64,000 nt of DNA from Prolixibacteraceae bacterium UBA6029 (GCA_002429385.1 DIZL01000046.1:62001-126000); one strand, 5' to 3'; counted from the first letter of the stretch, positions 17,089 through 27,304 are shown. Notes: generated by a model not told the origin, from the letters alone. Translations and numbers: made by a program.

Positions 17089-18669
17089 TTATTTATTATC
17101 TATATTCACCATCACAACCCCCTGTGCCGGAATACTTGTGCTAAACTGTTGAGTAAAATGGCCCAAATTCTTCTCTCGCCACAAATCACGAACAGTATGT
17201 TTACCCGTAATGTGCAATTCAGACCAGTCAACCTTTACTTCCATTGCACTTTTTCCCCGGTTAAATAAACCTACAGCTTTGGATCCGTCAAGCAGATTTT
17301 TGACCATCAAAAAGCATTCATCAGTTCTTTTGATTACCAACGCACATTCACCCAATGGATCCTGATTCACTCTAATAATTTCAGGATTACAAAGCACATT
17401 GAGGGTAAATGCATCAAGTTTTGACATGTCGCCACTATAAATCAAAGGGGCGGCCATCAGGCTCCACATCGACATATAGGCGTATTGCATCGCTGCCGGC
17501 ATTGCGGTCAATTCAGGAATACCCATTTTGCCGGCATTGCCTATATACCCGATCTGAATATAATCAGGATCGTTCCATTCACCTGGTTTAGAGTATTCGC
17601 GGTGCTCACAGTTTCTCAATGACACATCGAATATGCGGTCGAGTTCAAATCCCAGATCTCCTGAAGTACGCCAGCAATGTCCACCAACTTCACCACCCCA
17701 CTTCCAGACATCGCCCATACCATATTGACACAGATTAAAAACAATGTCACGATCCAGAGATTTCAGAATTGTTCCCATTTGGCGGTATGGCTTCTGAAAA
17801 GCCTCAATGCTATTGTCTTTTCCTGCAATATCACCATAGGAACACCAGTCATATTTTAAAAAATCAAAGCCCCAGGCAGCAAACTGCCGGGCATCCTGTT
17901 CTTCATGCTTATAGGCTCCGGTAAAACCCCCACAGGTTAAAGTGCCGGGTGAAGTATAAATTCCCGCTTTCAGCCCTTTGGCATGGATATAATTGGTAAG
18001 GCCTTTCATGTCAGGAAAATAACTATTCGGAATAACATTTCCCTGATCATCCCTTAACGGACCAACCCGTTTGGGATCGTTATTTTTGGGAGCATTCATC
18101 CAGCAATCATCAATGTTCACATACTGGTAACCCACATCAGCCATTCCGCTGCTGATCATCACATCGGCAGCTTCCCGCATCATTTGATCAGTAATGCGAT
18201 CATAATGGGCATACCAGTGATTCCATCCCATCGGTGGTGTAAGGGCAAGCTGATCTCCAGCCACGATTTTAAATGTCCTGCTATCTTTCCCTTTTGAATT
18301 GGTTGCCTGAATCGTAATTTCGTATTCTCCTTTTCCTGGAACAGTACCCGACACAATACCGGTTGACGGATCAAGTTTTAACCCGAAAGGCAGCCCTTTT
18401 GCAGAAAAGCTAAGCGGACGGCTTCCCTGGCAAGGAATTCTGTAAAGGAAAGGGTGACCGGGACGACATCCATAAACCAGAGGTCCATTGATACGAGGTT
18501 GTGACATTGGTGCAGGAGTTAACAATTCGGGGACACTTTCCCTTATTTCTTTTTCCTTTCCGGTGCAATAGGATTTAGTTGATGCTAATCCCAACAAAAC
18601 AAAGAGTAATAAAAACAGACAAACAGATAATTTACTTTTAAGAATCATGATCTTTAGTATTAGTTTCAC
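17089..18669 (-). CDS. Secreted GH27 alpha-galactosidase
   Basis: A 526-residue enzyme. A signal peptide (LSVCLFLLLFVLLGLAST) is followed by a putative Ig-like domain (residues ~58-137, with LPFGLKLDPSTGIVSGTVPGKGEYEITI) and then a GH27 catalytic domain from LALTPPMGWNHW. The nucleophile is D274 in LKYDWCSYG and the acid/base is D338 in CWRTSGDLG. A C-terminal beta domain ends IPAQGVVMVNID. It should release terminal alpha-galactose. Its ATG overlaps the GH2 stop by 4 bp, so the two are translationally coupled. Substrates are probably galactose-decorated polysaccharides. Confidence 0.92.
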   Translation of the reverse strand: MKLILKIMILKSKLSVCLFLLLFVLLGLASTKSYCTGKEKEIRESVPELLTPAPMSQPRINGPLVYGCRPGHPFLYRIPCQGSRPLSFSAKGLPFGLKLDPSTGIVSGTVPGKGEYEITIQATNSKGKDSRTFKIVAGDQLALTPPMGWNHWYAHYDRITDQMMREAADVMISSGMADVGYQYVNIDDCWMNAPKNNDPKRVGPLRDDQGNVIPNSYFPDMKGLTNYIHAKGLKAGIYTSPGTLTCGGFTGAYKHEEQDARQFAAWGFDFLKYDWCSYGDIAGKDNSIEAFQKPYRQMGTILKSLDRDIVFNLCQYGMGDVWKWGGEVGGHCWRTSGDLGFELDRIFDVSLRNCEHREYSKPGEWNDPDYIQIGYIGNAGKMGIPELTAMPAAMQYAYMSMWSLMAAPLIYSGDMSKLDAFTLNVLCNPEIIRVNQDPLGECALVIKRTDECFLMVKNLLDGSKAVGLFNRGKSAMEVKVDWSELHITGKHTVRDLWREKNLGHFTQQFSTSIPAQGVVMVNIDNK

Positions 18670-21497
18670 TTAGTAAGGTTTAGTATACTTTCAGTGCTAA
18701 GTTGAACCTTCGGATTAAACTTTACCCCGGACATATATTTTTTCAGACTGAATAATAATTGCTGTGCTTCGGGACGCTTATCCGCATCCTGAGTCAGATC
18801 GATTCCTGAAATCAGGATCTTCCCTTTTCCAACTTTGCCCTCAAAGATCAGTGCCAATGGACGGTTGGTGAACCAGTCATCAATGACCCGTACAATGGGT
18901 TTTAAATCTTTAGGAAAACCAGTCAGGTTGATGGCATTGGAGTGACTCATGGCATCCCACCACTGGTAATTGCTGTGGTATTCAGTGGGGAATTCAGTCA
19001 GGGCAGGATGATTCGGATTGCATAATATACCAAGGGTATTGGGTGCCTGACCTTTGGTCCAGGCTGTATTCCAAAAGATGCTTGAAAATCCGATCTTCAC
19101 CTCCCCTCCCATTTCTTTTGATAGAGTTCCTTTTTTAAAGTTTAGTAAAACCGAACCCCCATCCTTCAGAAACTGAATCGACTGTGCATCCATCTTCTGA
19201 ATCACCCTTATTTTTTCTTCTCCTGTAATCACCTCTTTACTTATCGGATAAACCCAGAAATCCCAGCTGTTGCTAAGGCTGTCTACGCTCACTTCCAGTT
19301 TTAGCTTTTCAGGAATAATAATGGCAACCAGCGGAAAGGATACATGCCCCAGTTTAAAGGCATTTCCAAGCGGAATATCTGTTTTCGCAAATTTACCCGA
19401 TTGAACAATCTTACCCGTCTTGTCGGAAATTTTCCATTCAGGTATACATGCTTTGATTGGCCCATCACCATAATGTGCTACTTCAACATCCGACTGGAAG
19501 GTTTCGTCAGTAGTGAAAACGCATTTCTTCAAACGTGCCAATGGAACTGTCGAATTGCAGAAATGTCTGTATTCAGCCGGTGTAATGTATCCCTTTTCTC
19601 CCCAGAAAGCATTTAGGACGCCTACCAATGCTGTCCCCTGCCCCGGGAAATCATGCAGATCAAGTAACTGAAATCCGCCAAAATGGGGGGTTCGCAGTGC
19701 AGCTTCAATATCCGCCTTGTAGCAAAGTGCCTGTAATTTCCCTGATGCCAGTAAAAAGCTGTCGGCCAGTTGAGCCATACCGTGATCCTTCAGTGTCTCC
19801 TGAAAGATCTCGAAGTTACGGGCACGCAGAACACCATCATACTGAATAACTTCCTTGAAATCAGGATATACACACCACTGGCCGATCTCATGACTGACAA
19901 CCGGTTGCGGATACTTCGAATTAAACGCAGACCAATCATAATCAGTCCGTGGCAACTCACTGTTAATAATACTTTTTAGCTCCTGGCCCCATCCCTCGAT
20001 GCGTGGATCTGCCGAACTCAGGTAATCGTTTTCAGGAAGTATTGGCCAGCCTGCTCCTGAAGTATAAATTCTTCGGGAGTCTTTGTTCTTCCAGAATTTA
20101 ACAAACTCCGTCAGATACGATACCTGGTTTTTACCCGCAGGCTCATTGCCGTAAAGCATCATGCAAAACGACGGATGATTACCATATTCCTCAACCATTC
20201 GCTGACTTTCGTCATAAAGGTACTGATCGATGGGCTTTCCGTCACCGATGGCCGATGAAGTATTTGCCCACGAAGAACATTCAACCTGAAGGTAGAATCC
20301 CGACTGGTCAGCTGCATCGAAAGCCGCCTGTGGTGGGCACCACGAATGAAAACGCATATGATTCAGTCCGTGAGCCCTGCAAATGCTGAAAATGCGAAGC
20401 CAATCCTTAATGTCGGTTGCAGGATACCCTGTTTTAGGGAAGATGGCACATTCCAGTGTTCCCCGTAGAAATGTCGGCTGACCGTTTATCGTCAGTTGAT
20501 TTCCAACTGCTTTAAATTCACGCATCCCAAATGTGGTAGTACAAAGATCAGTTTCTCCTGAAGTTTGATCCTTAAGACTAGCATCAAGAGTATAAATATT
20601 TGGATGAAATTCATTCCAGAGTTTCATGTCTTCACCCAATTCAAGATTCATTGAAAGAATATTTTCTCCTGTCTTCAACTCGAAATTTTCCTCTTTCCTT
20701 TTTCCTTTTTCCTTAATTTTCAGATCTAGTCTAACCGATTTTGTTTTCCCCGTTGTATTCTGAACCTTCACCTTTATAGTGACTGTATTATTCTGAATAT
20801 TTGGATAAACCTGCATGTTGCGGATGTACACCAATGAGTGAACTTCAAGGTACATCTGACCAACGATTCCATTCCAGTTGGTTTGGGTATGATCGGTTAT
20901 GCTGTGCGAATTCAGTCCCGGATCAATATCTTTAACCCGATTATCAATACAAATGGTCAACCGGTGTTTCCCCGGTGTGATCAGTTTACTCAGATCAAAC
21001 CGGTGCGGTGTTCCAAGTGAATTTTGCAGGCCAACCTCTTTACCGTCCACCCATAGATGACTTTCCCAGTGACATCGTTCCAAAAACAAGTCTACCGACT
21101 TTCCCTGCCAGTCCTGTGGGATAGTTACTTCCTTCTGATACCATGCAGCCCCTTTGTAATATTTCAAGGGTTGAAGCCAAAACGGTATTTTAATGTTGCC
21201 TGGCTGACGATACCTTGCGTATTCCGGTTTTTTAAAGAAGGAACTGTCCACAATTTCTCCCGTCCAGGGTGTTTTTACCGTAATATCATCACCTTTGCCG
21301 TTGGAGGTCATTGAGCCGGGTAGTTTCAAACTGTCAGTCAGAACCCGGTTAAACCATGCTTCCGGGATGCCTTTGTCGTACGGATCCATTGCAAATTTCC
21401 AGGTACCCGAAAGATCAATCTTTTTCCGTGCCGAAGGATTCTGGCACGAGAATGTCAGAAGCGAAAGTATGCTGATGATTAATATATAGTACTTCAT
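18666..21497 (-). CDS. GH2 family glycoside hydrolase lipoprotein
   Basis: A 943-residue protein with lipoprotein signal LLTFSC (Cys18). The order is GH2 sugar-binding jelly roll (GTWKFAMDP ... RCHWESHLWVDGKEVG), immunoglobulin-like domain, TIM barrel from RGTLECAIFPKTGYP, and a long C-terminal region (~residues 630-943) without a clear family. The acid/base is E452 in CMMLYGNEPAG and the nucleophile candidate is E537 in VVSHEIGQW. It is likely a beta-galactosidase, beta-glucuronidase or related beta-glycosidase anchored in an outer membrane. It is the middle gene of the MFS-GH2-GH27 operon; exact specificity is not readable. Confidence 0.88.
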   Translation of the reverse strand: MKYYILIISILSLLTFSCQNPSARKKIDLSGTWKFAMDPYDKGIPEAWFNRVLTDSLKLPGSMTSNGKGDDITVKTPWTGEIVDSSFFKKPEYARYRQPGNIKIPFWLQPLKYYKGAAWYQKEVTIPQDWQGKSVDLFLERCHWESHLWVDGKEVGLQNSLGTPHRFDLSKLITPGKHRLTICIDNRVKDIDPGLNSHSITDHTQTNWNGIVGQMYLEVHSLVYIRNMQVYPNIQNNTVTIKVKVQNTTGKTKSVRLDLKIKEKGKRKEENFELKTGENILSMNLELGEDMKLWNEFHPNIYTLDASLKDQTSGETDLCTTTFGMREFKAVGNQLTINGQPTFLRGTLECAIFPKTGYPATDIKDWLRIFSICRAHGLNHMRFHSWCPPQAAFDAADQSGFYLQVECSSWANTSSAIGDGKPIDQYLYDESQRMVEEYGNHPSFCMMLYGNEPAGKNQVSYLTEFVKFWKNKDSRRIYTSGAGWPILPENDYLSSADPRIEGWGQELKSIINSELPRTDYDWSAFNSKYPQPVVSHEIGQWCVYPDFKEVIQYDGVLRARNFEIFQETLKDHGMAQLADSFLLASGKLQALCYKADIEAALRTPHFGGFQLLDLHDFPGQGTALVGVLNAFWGEKGYITPAEYRHFCNSTVPLARLKKCVFTTDETFQSDVEVAHYGDGPIKACIPEWKISDKTGKIVQSGKFAKTDIPLGNAFKLGHVSFPLVAIIIPEKLKLEVSVDSLSNSWDFWVYPISKEVITGEEKIRVIQKMDAQSIQFLKDGGSVLLNFKKGTLSKEMGGEVKIGFSSIFWNTAWTKGQAPNTLGILCNPNHPALTEFPTEYHSNYQWWDAMSHSNAINLTGFPKDLKPIVRVIDDWFTNRPLALIFEGKVGKGKILISGIDLTQDADKRPEAQQLLFSLKKYMSGVKFNPKVQLSTESILNLTK

Positions 21498-21523
21498 ATC
21501 CAGGGATTGTTTAGTTTTACTTT

Positions 21524-22906
21524 TTACATCTGCTCTATTTCTTCGAGTGACTTACCTTTCGTTTCAGGAAGCTTTTTCAGGATAAACAGGAAGCCCGAAA
21601 AACAAATCAGTCCATACAACCAGAATGTTCCGCTTGCATGCAACATCTTATTGAGGATCGGAAAGGTATAGGTTAAGACAAAACAGGCAATCCAAAGAGC
21701 AGTTGTTGCTATAGCCATGGCGGTGCCACGGATGCTGTTCGGGAATATTTCGGACAGAACCACCCAGGTTATCGGGGCAAGGGTCATGCTGTAAGTGGCG
21801 ATTGCAAACATGACCAGTAACAGGATAACCAAACCTTTTAATTCGAAGTAATAACTTCCACCCAAAAGAAAGTAAATAACGGCCAGGCCAACAGAACCCA
21901 GCAGCATGAGTTTGCGCCGTCCCCAGCTATCGACCATGCGCATGGCAAGCAAACAGAATACAAGGTTTACCGTGCCGGTAATAACAATATTAAAAAGGAT
22001 GTCGCCAACCGAATATCCTGCCGAGGTAAATACTTCTTCCGCATAATTGAAAATAACATTGATGCCGCACCACTGCTGAAAAACAGCCAGCACAATCCCA
22101 AGGATCAATAAAGGTCTCACTTTCTTAGACTTTAATACTTTCCAATCAATATTCGAGTCCGTTCCCTTCAGCGTTTCTGCTATATCTTTTTGTTCCTGAA
22201 TGGCATATGCTGCCCCGCCAATCCGTTGCAGGGTTGCACTTGCCTCCTTCCATTTTCCCGCCTTGGCCAGGAACCGCGGACTTTCAGGAATGAAAAATGA
22301 AAGCACAAAAAATACTACCGCTGGAACGGTTCCAGCCCAGAACATCCATCGCCAGCCATTCTGCCCGTTCCATGAATTAAGGATGAACTCGTTGGTGGCG
22401 CCCGCCTGTACCTTATCTGCAATCAGGTAATTAACTACCTGTGCGGCCAAAATGCCGATGACAATGGTAAGCTGGTTGATAGAAACTAACCTGCCGCGCA
22501 TTTCAGCAGGCGAAATTTCAGCAATATACATGGGCGAAATGGCTGATGCCAGACCAATACCCAGTCCTCCGATTAACCGGAATAGGATAAAAGGAGTAAA
22601 CTGATTCACAGAACCAGTTCCGATGGCTGCAATAGTAAATAGCGCCGCAGCGGTGATCAGTGGCAATTTGCGGCCATACTTATCCGAAAAATAGCCCGAG
22701 GACAAAGCGCCAAACAAACAGCCGATTAATGCACTGCTCATGGCCCATCCCTGCATATACGGAGAGTTGGTAATGTCGAAAAAACGTTCGTAGAAAGGTT
22801 TGGCCCCGCCGATTACTACCCAGTCGTAGCCGAACAAGAGTCCTCCCATAGCCGACACCAGGGTGATGCCAAGAATAAATTGATTATTGAATGTGGTTTT
22901 TTTCAC
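21524..22906 (-). CDS. MFS sugar:proton symporter (XylE/GalP-like)
   Basis: A 460-residue, twelve-helix transporter. Sugar porter signatures are GYDWVVIGGAKPFYERF, DKYGRKLP, RLIGGLGIGLASAISPMYIAEISPAEMRGRLVSINQL, PESPRFLAKAGK, QQWCGINVIFNY, DSWGRRKLML and PETKGKSLEEIE. It should import a monosaccharide such as galactose released by the two hydrolases downstream. It is the first gene of the minus-strand operon and has a promoter box at 22928-22935. It is divergent from the AraC regulator. Confidence 0.94.
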   Translation of the reverse strand: MKKTTFNNQFILGITLVSAMGGLLFGYDWVVIGGAKPFYERFFDITNSPYMQGWAMSSALIGCLFGALSSGYFSDKYGRKLPLITAAALFTIAAIGTGSVNQFTPFILFRLIGGLGIGLASAISPMYIAEISPAEMRGRLVSINQLTIVIGILAAQVVNYLIADKVQAGATNEFILNSWNGQNGWRWMFWAGTVPAVVFFVLSFFIPESPRFLAKAGKWKEASATLQRIGGAAYAIQEQKDIAETLKGTDSNIDWKVLKSKKVRPLLILGIVLAVFQQWCGINVIFNYAEEVFTSAGYSVGDILFNIVITGTVNLVFCLLAMRMVDSWGRRKLMLLGSVGLAVIYFLLGGSYYFELKGLVILLLVMFAIATYSMTLAPITWVVLSEIFPNSIRGTAMAIATTALWIACFVLTYTFPILNKMLHASGTFWLYGLICFSGFLFILKKLPETKGKSLEEIEQM

Positions 22907-22927
22907 GTTTGGTAGATTTAGTCAAGA

Positions 22928-22935
22928 CAAATATA
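22928..22935 (-). promoter_or_regulatory. -7 box (TATATTTG) of the MFS-GH2-GH27 operon
   Basis: The minus-strand TATATTTG lies 22 bp upstream of the MFS start and matches TAnnTTTG. Confidence 0.6.
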
Positions 22936-23134
22936 CATTTTAAAAAGCTTCTTTTAAATGAACTATTACATGAATGTATGGATTATATCACTATTTTGAA
23001 AATTATTTGATATGTTGTACAATACCTTTATGAGAATTGAAAATGAAGGTTTTTTGTTTCATCTTATAAATTTGTTTCTTTGTATATTGAAACAATTTAT
23101 TGACAATATTGCTAATTTGCAAATAAGTACAGTC

Positions 23135-24010
23135 ATGAAGGAAGAAGACGGATTTCCGGGACAGATCAGCTTTGTGGTTCCCGAAAAAATAATCAGTCTG
23201 ATCAAGGATAATCCTTTGATTGCTGATTTATATCTGACTGATATTGGCTATTATCCGCAGGCCAGTCAACATTTCAGGGAGCGATCTTCTGGAAGCGATC
23301 AATTTATACTGATTTATTGTATCGGCGGAAAAGGAGAAATCCGTCTGGGAGACATGACTTATTCCATTAGCTCCGATCAGTGTTTCATTATTCCCCCGCA
23401 TTTGGCACATACGTATCATTCCGACTTTCAAAACCCATGGTCGATTTACTGGATACATTTTTCGGGATCGAAAGCCGGAGTGTTTTCACAGTATGCCTGT
23501 CGGAATTTGTCCATCGGAAAGAGCATGACTCCCCGCTACACCGAACGGATCGATTTTTTTTCAGAGATATTCCGCAACCTCGGCCGAGGATTCAACATGG
23601 AAACTCTGGAGTATACCAATTTATGCCTGACCCATCTGCTGGCATCGTTCACCCATCAGAATCTATATAGTCAGTCAAAACAATCCGGAGAAAATGATCC
23701 TGTCACCCAAAGTATCAGCTTTATGCTCGAACATCTGAACCGGAAACTGAAACTGGAAGAAATTGCCGCCCAAACAGGTCTGTCGGCTTCACATTATTCA
23801 CGCCTTTTCCTGTTCCGCACAAGACATTCGCCCATCGATTATTTCATTCAGTTGAAGATCCAGCGGGCTTGCCATCTGCTCGACAACTCCGGATGGCTCA
23901 TTGCTGAGGTCTCACGCGAGATAGGCTTCACCGAACAGTTTTACTTCTCACGGGTTTTCCGCAACGTAATGGGCATGTCGCCTGCCGAATATCGCAAACG
24001 AAACATATAA
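23135..24010 (+). CDS. AraC family transcriptional regulator
   Basis: A 291-residue regulator starting at ATG 23135 (MKEEDGFPGQ). The N-terminal cupin-like sensor reads FRERSSGSDQFILIYCIGGKGEIRLGDMTYSISSDQCFIIPPHLAHTYHSD. The C-terminal double helix-turn-helix (KLKLEEIAAQTGLSASHYSRLFLFRTRHSPIDYFIQLKIQRACHLL and FYFSRVFRNVMGMSPAEYRKR) is typical AraC. A longer frame to 23012 adds a 41-residue hydrophobic prefix not seen in the family. It is divergent from the sugar transporter/GH2/GH27 operon and probably activates it on a galactoside signal. Confidence 0.92.
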   Translation: MKEEDGFPGQISFVVPEKIISLIKDNPLIADLYLTDIGYYPQASQHFRERSSGSDQFILIYCIGGKGEIRLGDMTYSISSDQCFIIPPHLAHTYHSDFQNPWSIYWIHFSGSKAGVFSQYACRNLSIGKSMTPRYTERIDFFSEIFRNLGRGFNMETLEYTNLCLTHLLASFTHQNLYSQSKQSGENDPVTQSISFMLEHLNRKLKLEEIAAQTGLSASHYSRLFLFRTRHSPIDYFIQLKIQRACHLLDNSGWLIAEVSREIGFTEQFYFSRVFRNVMGMSPAEYRKRNI

Positions 24011-24032
24011 ATTGTAGATCTGTAAATTTATT

Positions 24033-24058
24033 TTTACAAATACGCGCATATTTGTAAA
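24033..24058. repeat. Dyad just after the AraC gene
   Basis: Arms TTTACAAATA and TATTTGTAAA enclose six bases (CGCGCA), 22 bp past the AraC stop. It may be a terminator or operator. The neighbouring TGTAAAT words repeat. Confidence 0.5.
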
Positions 24059-24088
24059 TCTGTCTTTACAGATTTGCTATCTCCTCAT

Positions 24089-24170
24089 TCGTTGGATCAC
24101 TTGATGTTTTTGTGGAAAGTACTTTCCATATTCAATTATGCATAGTTTTCAGGAAACCTTACATTTTCCT
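24089..24170. repeat. Direct repeat flanking the T9SS propeller gene (left copy)
   Basis: This 82-bp stretch is about 80% identical, by eye, to 27038-27119 in the same orientation. Both begin TCGTTG(G/A)ATCACTTG and end CATTTTCCT. Together they bracket the gene at 24245-26722. Confidence 0.6.
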
Positions 24171-24244
24171 TGATTTTCTTAGAATTACTTGATGTTTTTA
24201 TGGGAATACCATTAATTATTAAAAGTATGCCATAAAAACCGGCA

Positions 24245-26722
24245 TTATTCTATAAGGATTTTTTTGTTAGTTATAAAATCATTATTTACTAATCGCATAA
24301 AATATATTCCAGGTGGTAAATTTCCAATCTGAACAATTGTTTTATTCTTTAGTATCTTTTGACTTAAAACAACTTGACCTTGGATATTTAGTATTGAAAA
24401 AGAAGAATTACCCAAAACCTGATTCATTTCAACATTAATAATGTCATTAGCAGGATTAGGGAAGATTTTAGCCTCTTCAGTAAAAGTCAATTTATTCACA
24501 GCCACAAGGATAGATTCTGAAACATCAGATTTACAGCCGTCAATATTTACATACGCAGTGTATTTCCCCTTTTGTTTGGGTAAAATTTTATTTGATGTTT
24601 CAGCATAAATTACACTTCCGTCAATCATCCATATATTTCCTGATAAATAGTTTGAAATCAATGTATCACCATTCATAGAAATCACTGGTGCTTTTGGTTT
24701 GGGCTTAACCCATATTGTGACATCATAGCTTACAGTAATTGAACCGGCATCAGTAACCTTTACTTCATAAGTAGTAGTTTTTACAGGGTTAACACTAATT
24801 ACAGAAGATTGGCGTCCTTCGCTCCATTTATAAGTATAGGGAGTTTTGCCGCCAATCGCATAAGCGGTTAAGACAACAGGAGAGCCTTCACAAACAATCT
24901 TTTCACTTGTTTTAATACTATAGACTGATAGTGAGAGTGGCAGATCAGCTAATGGTCTTTCCCAAATTGCTCCTCCATTGGTTCCCAGGTATATTTTTGT
25001 GTCATTTACTGCAACTGAATTAATATTATAATTCAATAAACCTGTATTGCAGGGAATCCAATCACTTCCATTATTGGTCGACAAATAAAGACCCTTCCCT
25101 TCAACACCGACAAAAATGTTTGAACCGTATGAATACAGGCATAATATCTTCGAATTTGAAAACACATTTTGAATCTGAACCCAATTGTCACCATTGTCAG
25201 CAGATTTGAATATTCCCAATCTGCTGGTTCCTGCATAAATAGTATTCCTGAAACCCGAAAGACAAGTGATAATTGAATCGCCTAAACCATTATTTGCAGC
25301 ACTCCAGTTTTTTCCGAAATCAATGGATCTGAATACCCCTTTATTATCGGAGGCTGCAAAGACAGTTGAATCAACTAAAGTCAGTCCCAGAAGTTTATTA
25401 CTGGTCAAACCACTGTTCACAGCCGACCAATTCCAGCCAAAATCATTTGAGAAATAAACGCCATGACCATAAAGACTTGCAAAAGCTGCTGATCCGCTGG
25501 CTACAATATCTGTAAATTTCGGCGGGAAGGGTAATCCTCTTACATCTTGCCAAATCAAATTATTACCAAAGTTATCCGAACGGTAAAATCCATTTTCACC
25601 ACCAATATATACGATCGAATCAATCGTTTCAAAAATGCTCATGTCAATATAATTTCTATCCCAGGTTAACCCCTCATTCGAACTTATGTTGATTCCCTGA
25701 TTTGTGGTAGCTAATAAATTTGAGCCACTGATTGCAATTGATCGAATGTCAAGATTAAAAGAGACATTATTTTTAATCAGGCTTGTACTGTTTAGGTCAG
25801 AAATAGAGATGCCATTATTGAATCCGGTAATTAGTTTATCGCCTTTTGATGCCATTACATTGACAAACTGGAAACTTGTACCAGTGTCCAATTTTGTCCA
25901 ATTCAAGCCATTATTATCAGATCGAAATGCACCATCCCAGCCGGATGCCACAAAAATAGAATTGTCAGTTATTTCGATAGAAGAAAAACTGTTTGTCGTT
26001 AATCCATTATTAGTTAAAGCGCTCCAATCTTTTCCACTATCAGATGATAAATACATGCTGCCGTTTGAATTACCTTCAGCAGCAAAGATCATGTTGTTTT
26101 TAACGGCAATCCTGAAAATAGGCTTATCTGCCAACCCTATATTGCTCCAATTCTTTCCGTTATCCGTTGATCTGTATACCCCAAACTGGGTTGCGGCATA
26201 GATGTTAATTCCGTCTGACTTCAGACATTTGGTAAACTTGTTGGACAATCCCTCCGCTATCGACCAGGTCTGACCGTTATTGTCGGAAATGCATACTTCA
26301 TTGGTCGGGTTTGTACCATACGATTGAATAGCAGCAATTATTACACCATTGCTAACTAAAATAGCTTCAACCGTGGATTCATTAGGTAGATTACTGTTTA
26401 TGGCCTCATATGTGGAGCCATAGTTTTTTGACATATAAACTCCCCCTCCGTTCCCGATATAAATATTTGATCCTGAACATGACATTACAAAGGCATAAAT
26501 TGGGGTGACTCCGGATGCATACATCCAACTTTGCCCGTTGTTATAGGATATATGGACTGAACCATTAATTATCGCACAGAGTATATCCCCATTTACGGTA
26601 AGTTCACTAAAATCCTGACCAAGATTTGCTGAGCTCATATCTGGCCCTTGAATAGCCTTCCATTGGCCATAAGAATTTACGATTAGGAAGAATAGAACAA
26701 CGAAAATACATGTAAATTTCAT
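24245..26722 (-). CDS. T9SS-exported beta-propeller (BNR/sialidase-like repeat) protein
   Basis: An 825-residue protein with an N-terminal signal peptide (FTCIFVVLFFLIVNSYG). A long series of propeller strands carries the recurring pattern S-DNG-NW and YRSTDNGKNWSN, YLSSDSGKDWSA, FRSDNNGLNW, as in BNR/photosystem-stability-factor-like propellers. A SprB-like or Ig domain follows at ~residues 610-695 (VVLTAYAIGGKTPYTYKWSEG), and the T9SS type A sorting domain (IFPNPANDIINVEMN ... IGNLPPGIYFMRLVNND) closes it. It is likely secreted or surface attached; the ligand is unknown. Direct and inverted repeats flank it, and no enzyme of a known pathway is adjacent. Confidence 0.88.
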   Translation of the reverse strand: MKFTCIFVVLFFLIVNSYGQWKAIQGPDMSSANLGQDFSELTVNGDILCAIINGSVHISYNNGQSWMYASGVTPIYAFVMSCSGSNIYIGNGGGVYMSKNYGSTYEAINSNLPNESTVEAILVSNGVIIAAIQSYGTNPTNEVCISDNNGQTWSIAEGLSNKFTKCLKSDGINIYAATQFGVYRSTDNGKNWSNIGLADKPIFRIAVKNNMIFAAEGNSNGSMYLSSDSGKDWSALTNNGLTTNSFSSIEITDNSIFVASGWDGAFRSDNNGLNWTKLDTGTSFQFVNVMASKGDKLITGFNNGISISDLNSTSLIKNNVSFNLDIRSIAISGSNLLATTNQGINISSNEGLTWDRNYIDMSIFETIDSIVYIGGENGFYRSDNFGNNLIWQDVRGLPFPPKFTDIVASGSAAFASLYGHGVYFSNDFGWNWSAVNSGLTSNKLLGLTLVDSTVFAASDNKGVFRSIDFGKNWSAANNGLGDSIITCLSGFRNTIYAGTSRLGIFKSADNGDNWVQIQNVFSNSKILCLYSYGSNIFVGVEGKGLYLSTNNGSDWIPCNTGLLNYNINSVAVNDTKIYLGTNGGAIWERPLADLPLSLSVYSIKTSEKIVCEGSPVVLTAYAIGGKTPYTYKWSEGRQSSVISVNPVKTTTYEVKVTDAGSITVSYDVTIWVKPKPKAPVISMNGDTLISNYLSGNIWMIDGSVIYAETSNKILPKQKGKYTAYVNIDGCKSDVSESILVAVNKLTFTEEAKIFPNPANDIINVEMNQVLGNSSFSILNIQGQVVLSQKILKNKTIVQIGNLPPGIYFMRLVNNDFITNKKILIE

Positions 26723-27037
26723 AATGCCGGATTTAATCCACTTTATATTTTATGCAAAACTATCTAATTGTAATCGGTCTAAGGTGCTTTTTGTCATATA
26801 CTTTATATAAAAAACCAATTCTTCAATTTAAATGGTTTAAGCTTATCGCTAATTAATTCCTGAGACAAACAAACGTTGAAACATCTATATATAAAAGCAT
26901 TCCATCTTTACGTCAGAACATTATATCCTCCAAATCATTGCATTACTGAAGAGGGTTAACAGAACGGGAAACTATGGTTTTTCAGTACTCATTTTTGATC
27001 TGTTTAATCGGAATCCCATAAAAACGTCAAGTTATCT

Positions 27038-27119
27038 TCGTTGAATCACTTGCTGTTTTTATGTGAAGGATTTTAAAAATTCAATATCGCATAGTATTTA
27101 GGGAACCTTGCATTTTCCT
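27038..27119. repeat. Direct repeat flanking the T9SS propeller gene (right copy)
   Basis: This is the partner of 24089-24170. In addition, the 22-mer-like stretch at 27010-27031 (GGAATCCCATAAAAACG...) is the inverse of 24188-24210 (CTTGATGTTTTTATGGGAA...), so the gene also has inverted flanks. Confidence 0.6.
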
Positions 27120-27241
27120 GGTCAACCTTAGTAACTGAGGCCAAACCATTGTCCCTGACCTTATTTACCTTATCAGGATGGATTAAAATTCTATAATCTG
27201 TTCACTTATTTTGTTTTCATTTCCACCTAACCAAAAACACT

Positions 27242-27271
27242 GAGGCTGCCCGGAATATATCGGACAGCCTC
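27242..27271 (-). terminator. Rho-independent terminator of the PQQ-type gene
   Basis: Arms GAGGCTGCCCG and CGGACAGCCTC (one mismatch) lie 34 bp beyond the stop at 27305. On the minus strand they are followed by a T-rich tract (GTGTTTTTGG). The rest of the 580-bp spacer 26723-27304 shows only the repeat copies. Confidence 0.75.
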
Positions 27272-27304
27272 ATTATTTGTAATTTATAGTTTTGAATCTG
27301 TACT

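Noticed and set aside
25704..26201. 165-aa plus-strand ORF in the T9SS gene
   Set aside because: Shadow of the propeller repeats.
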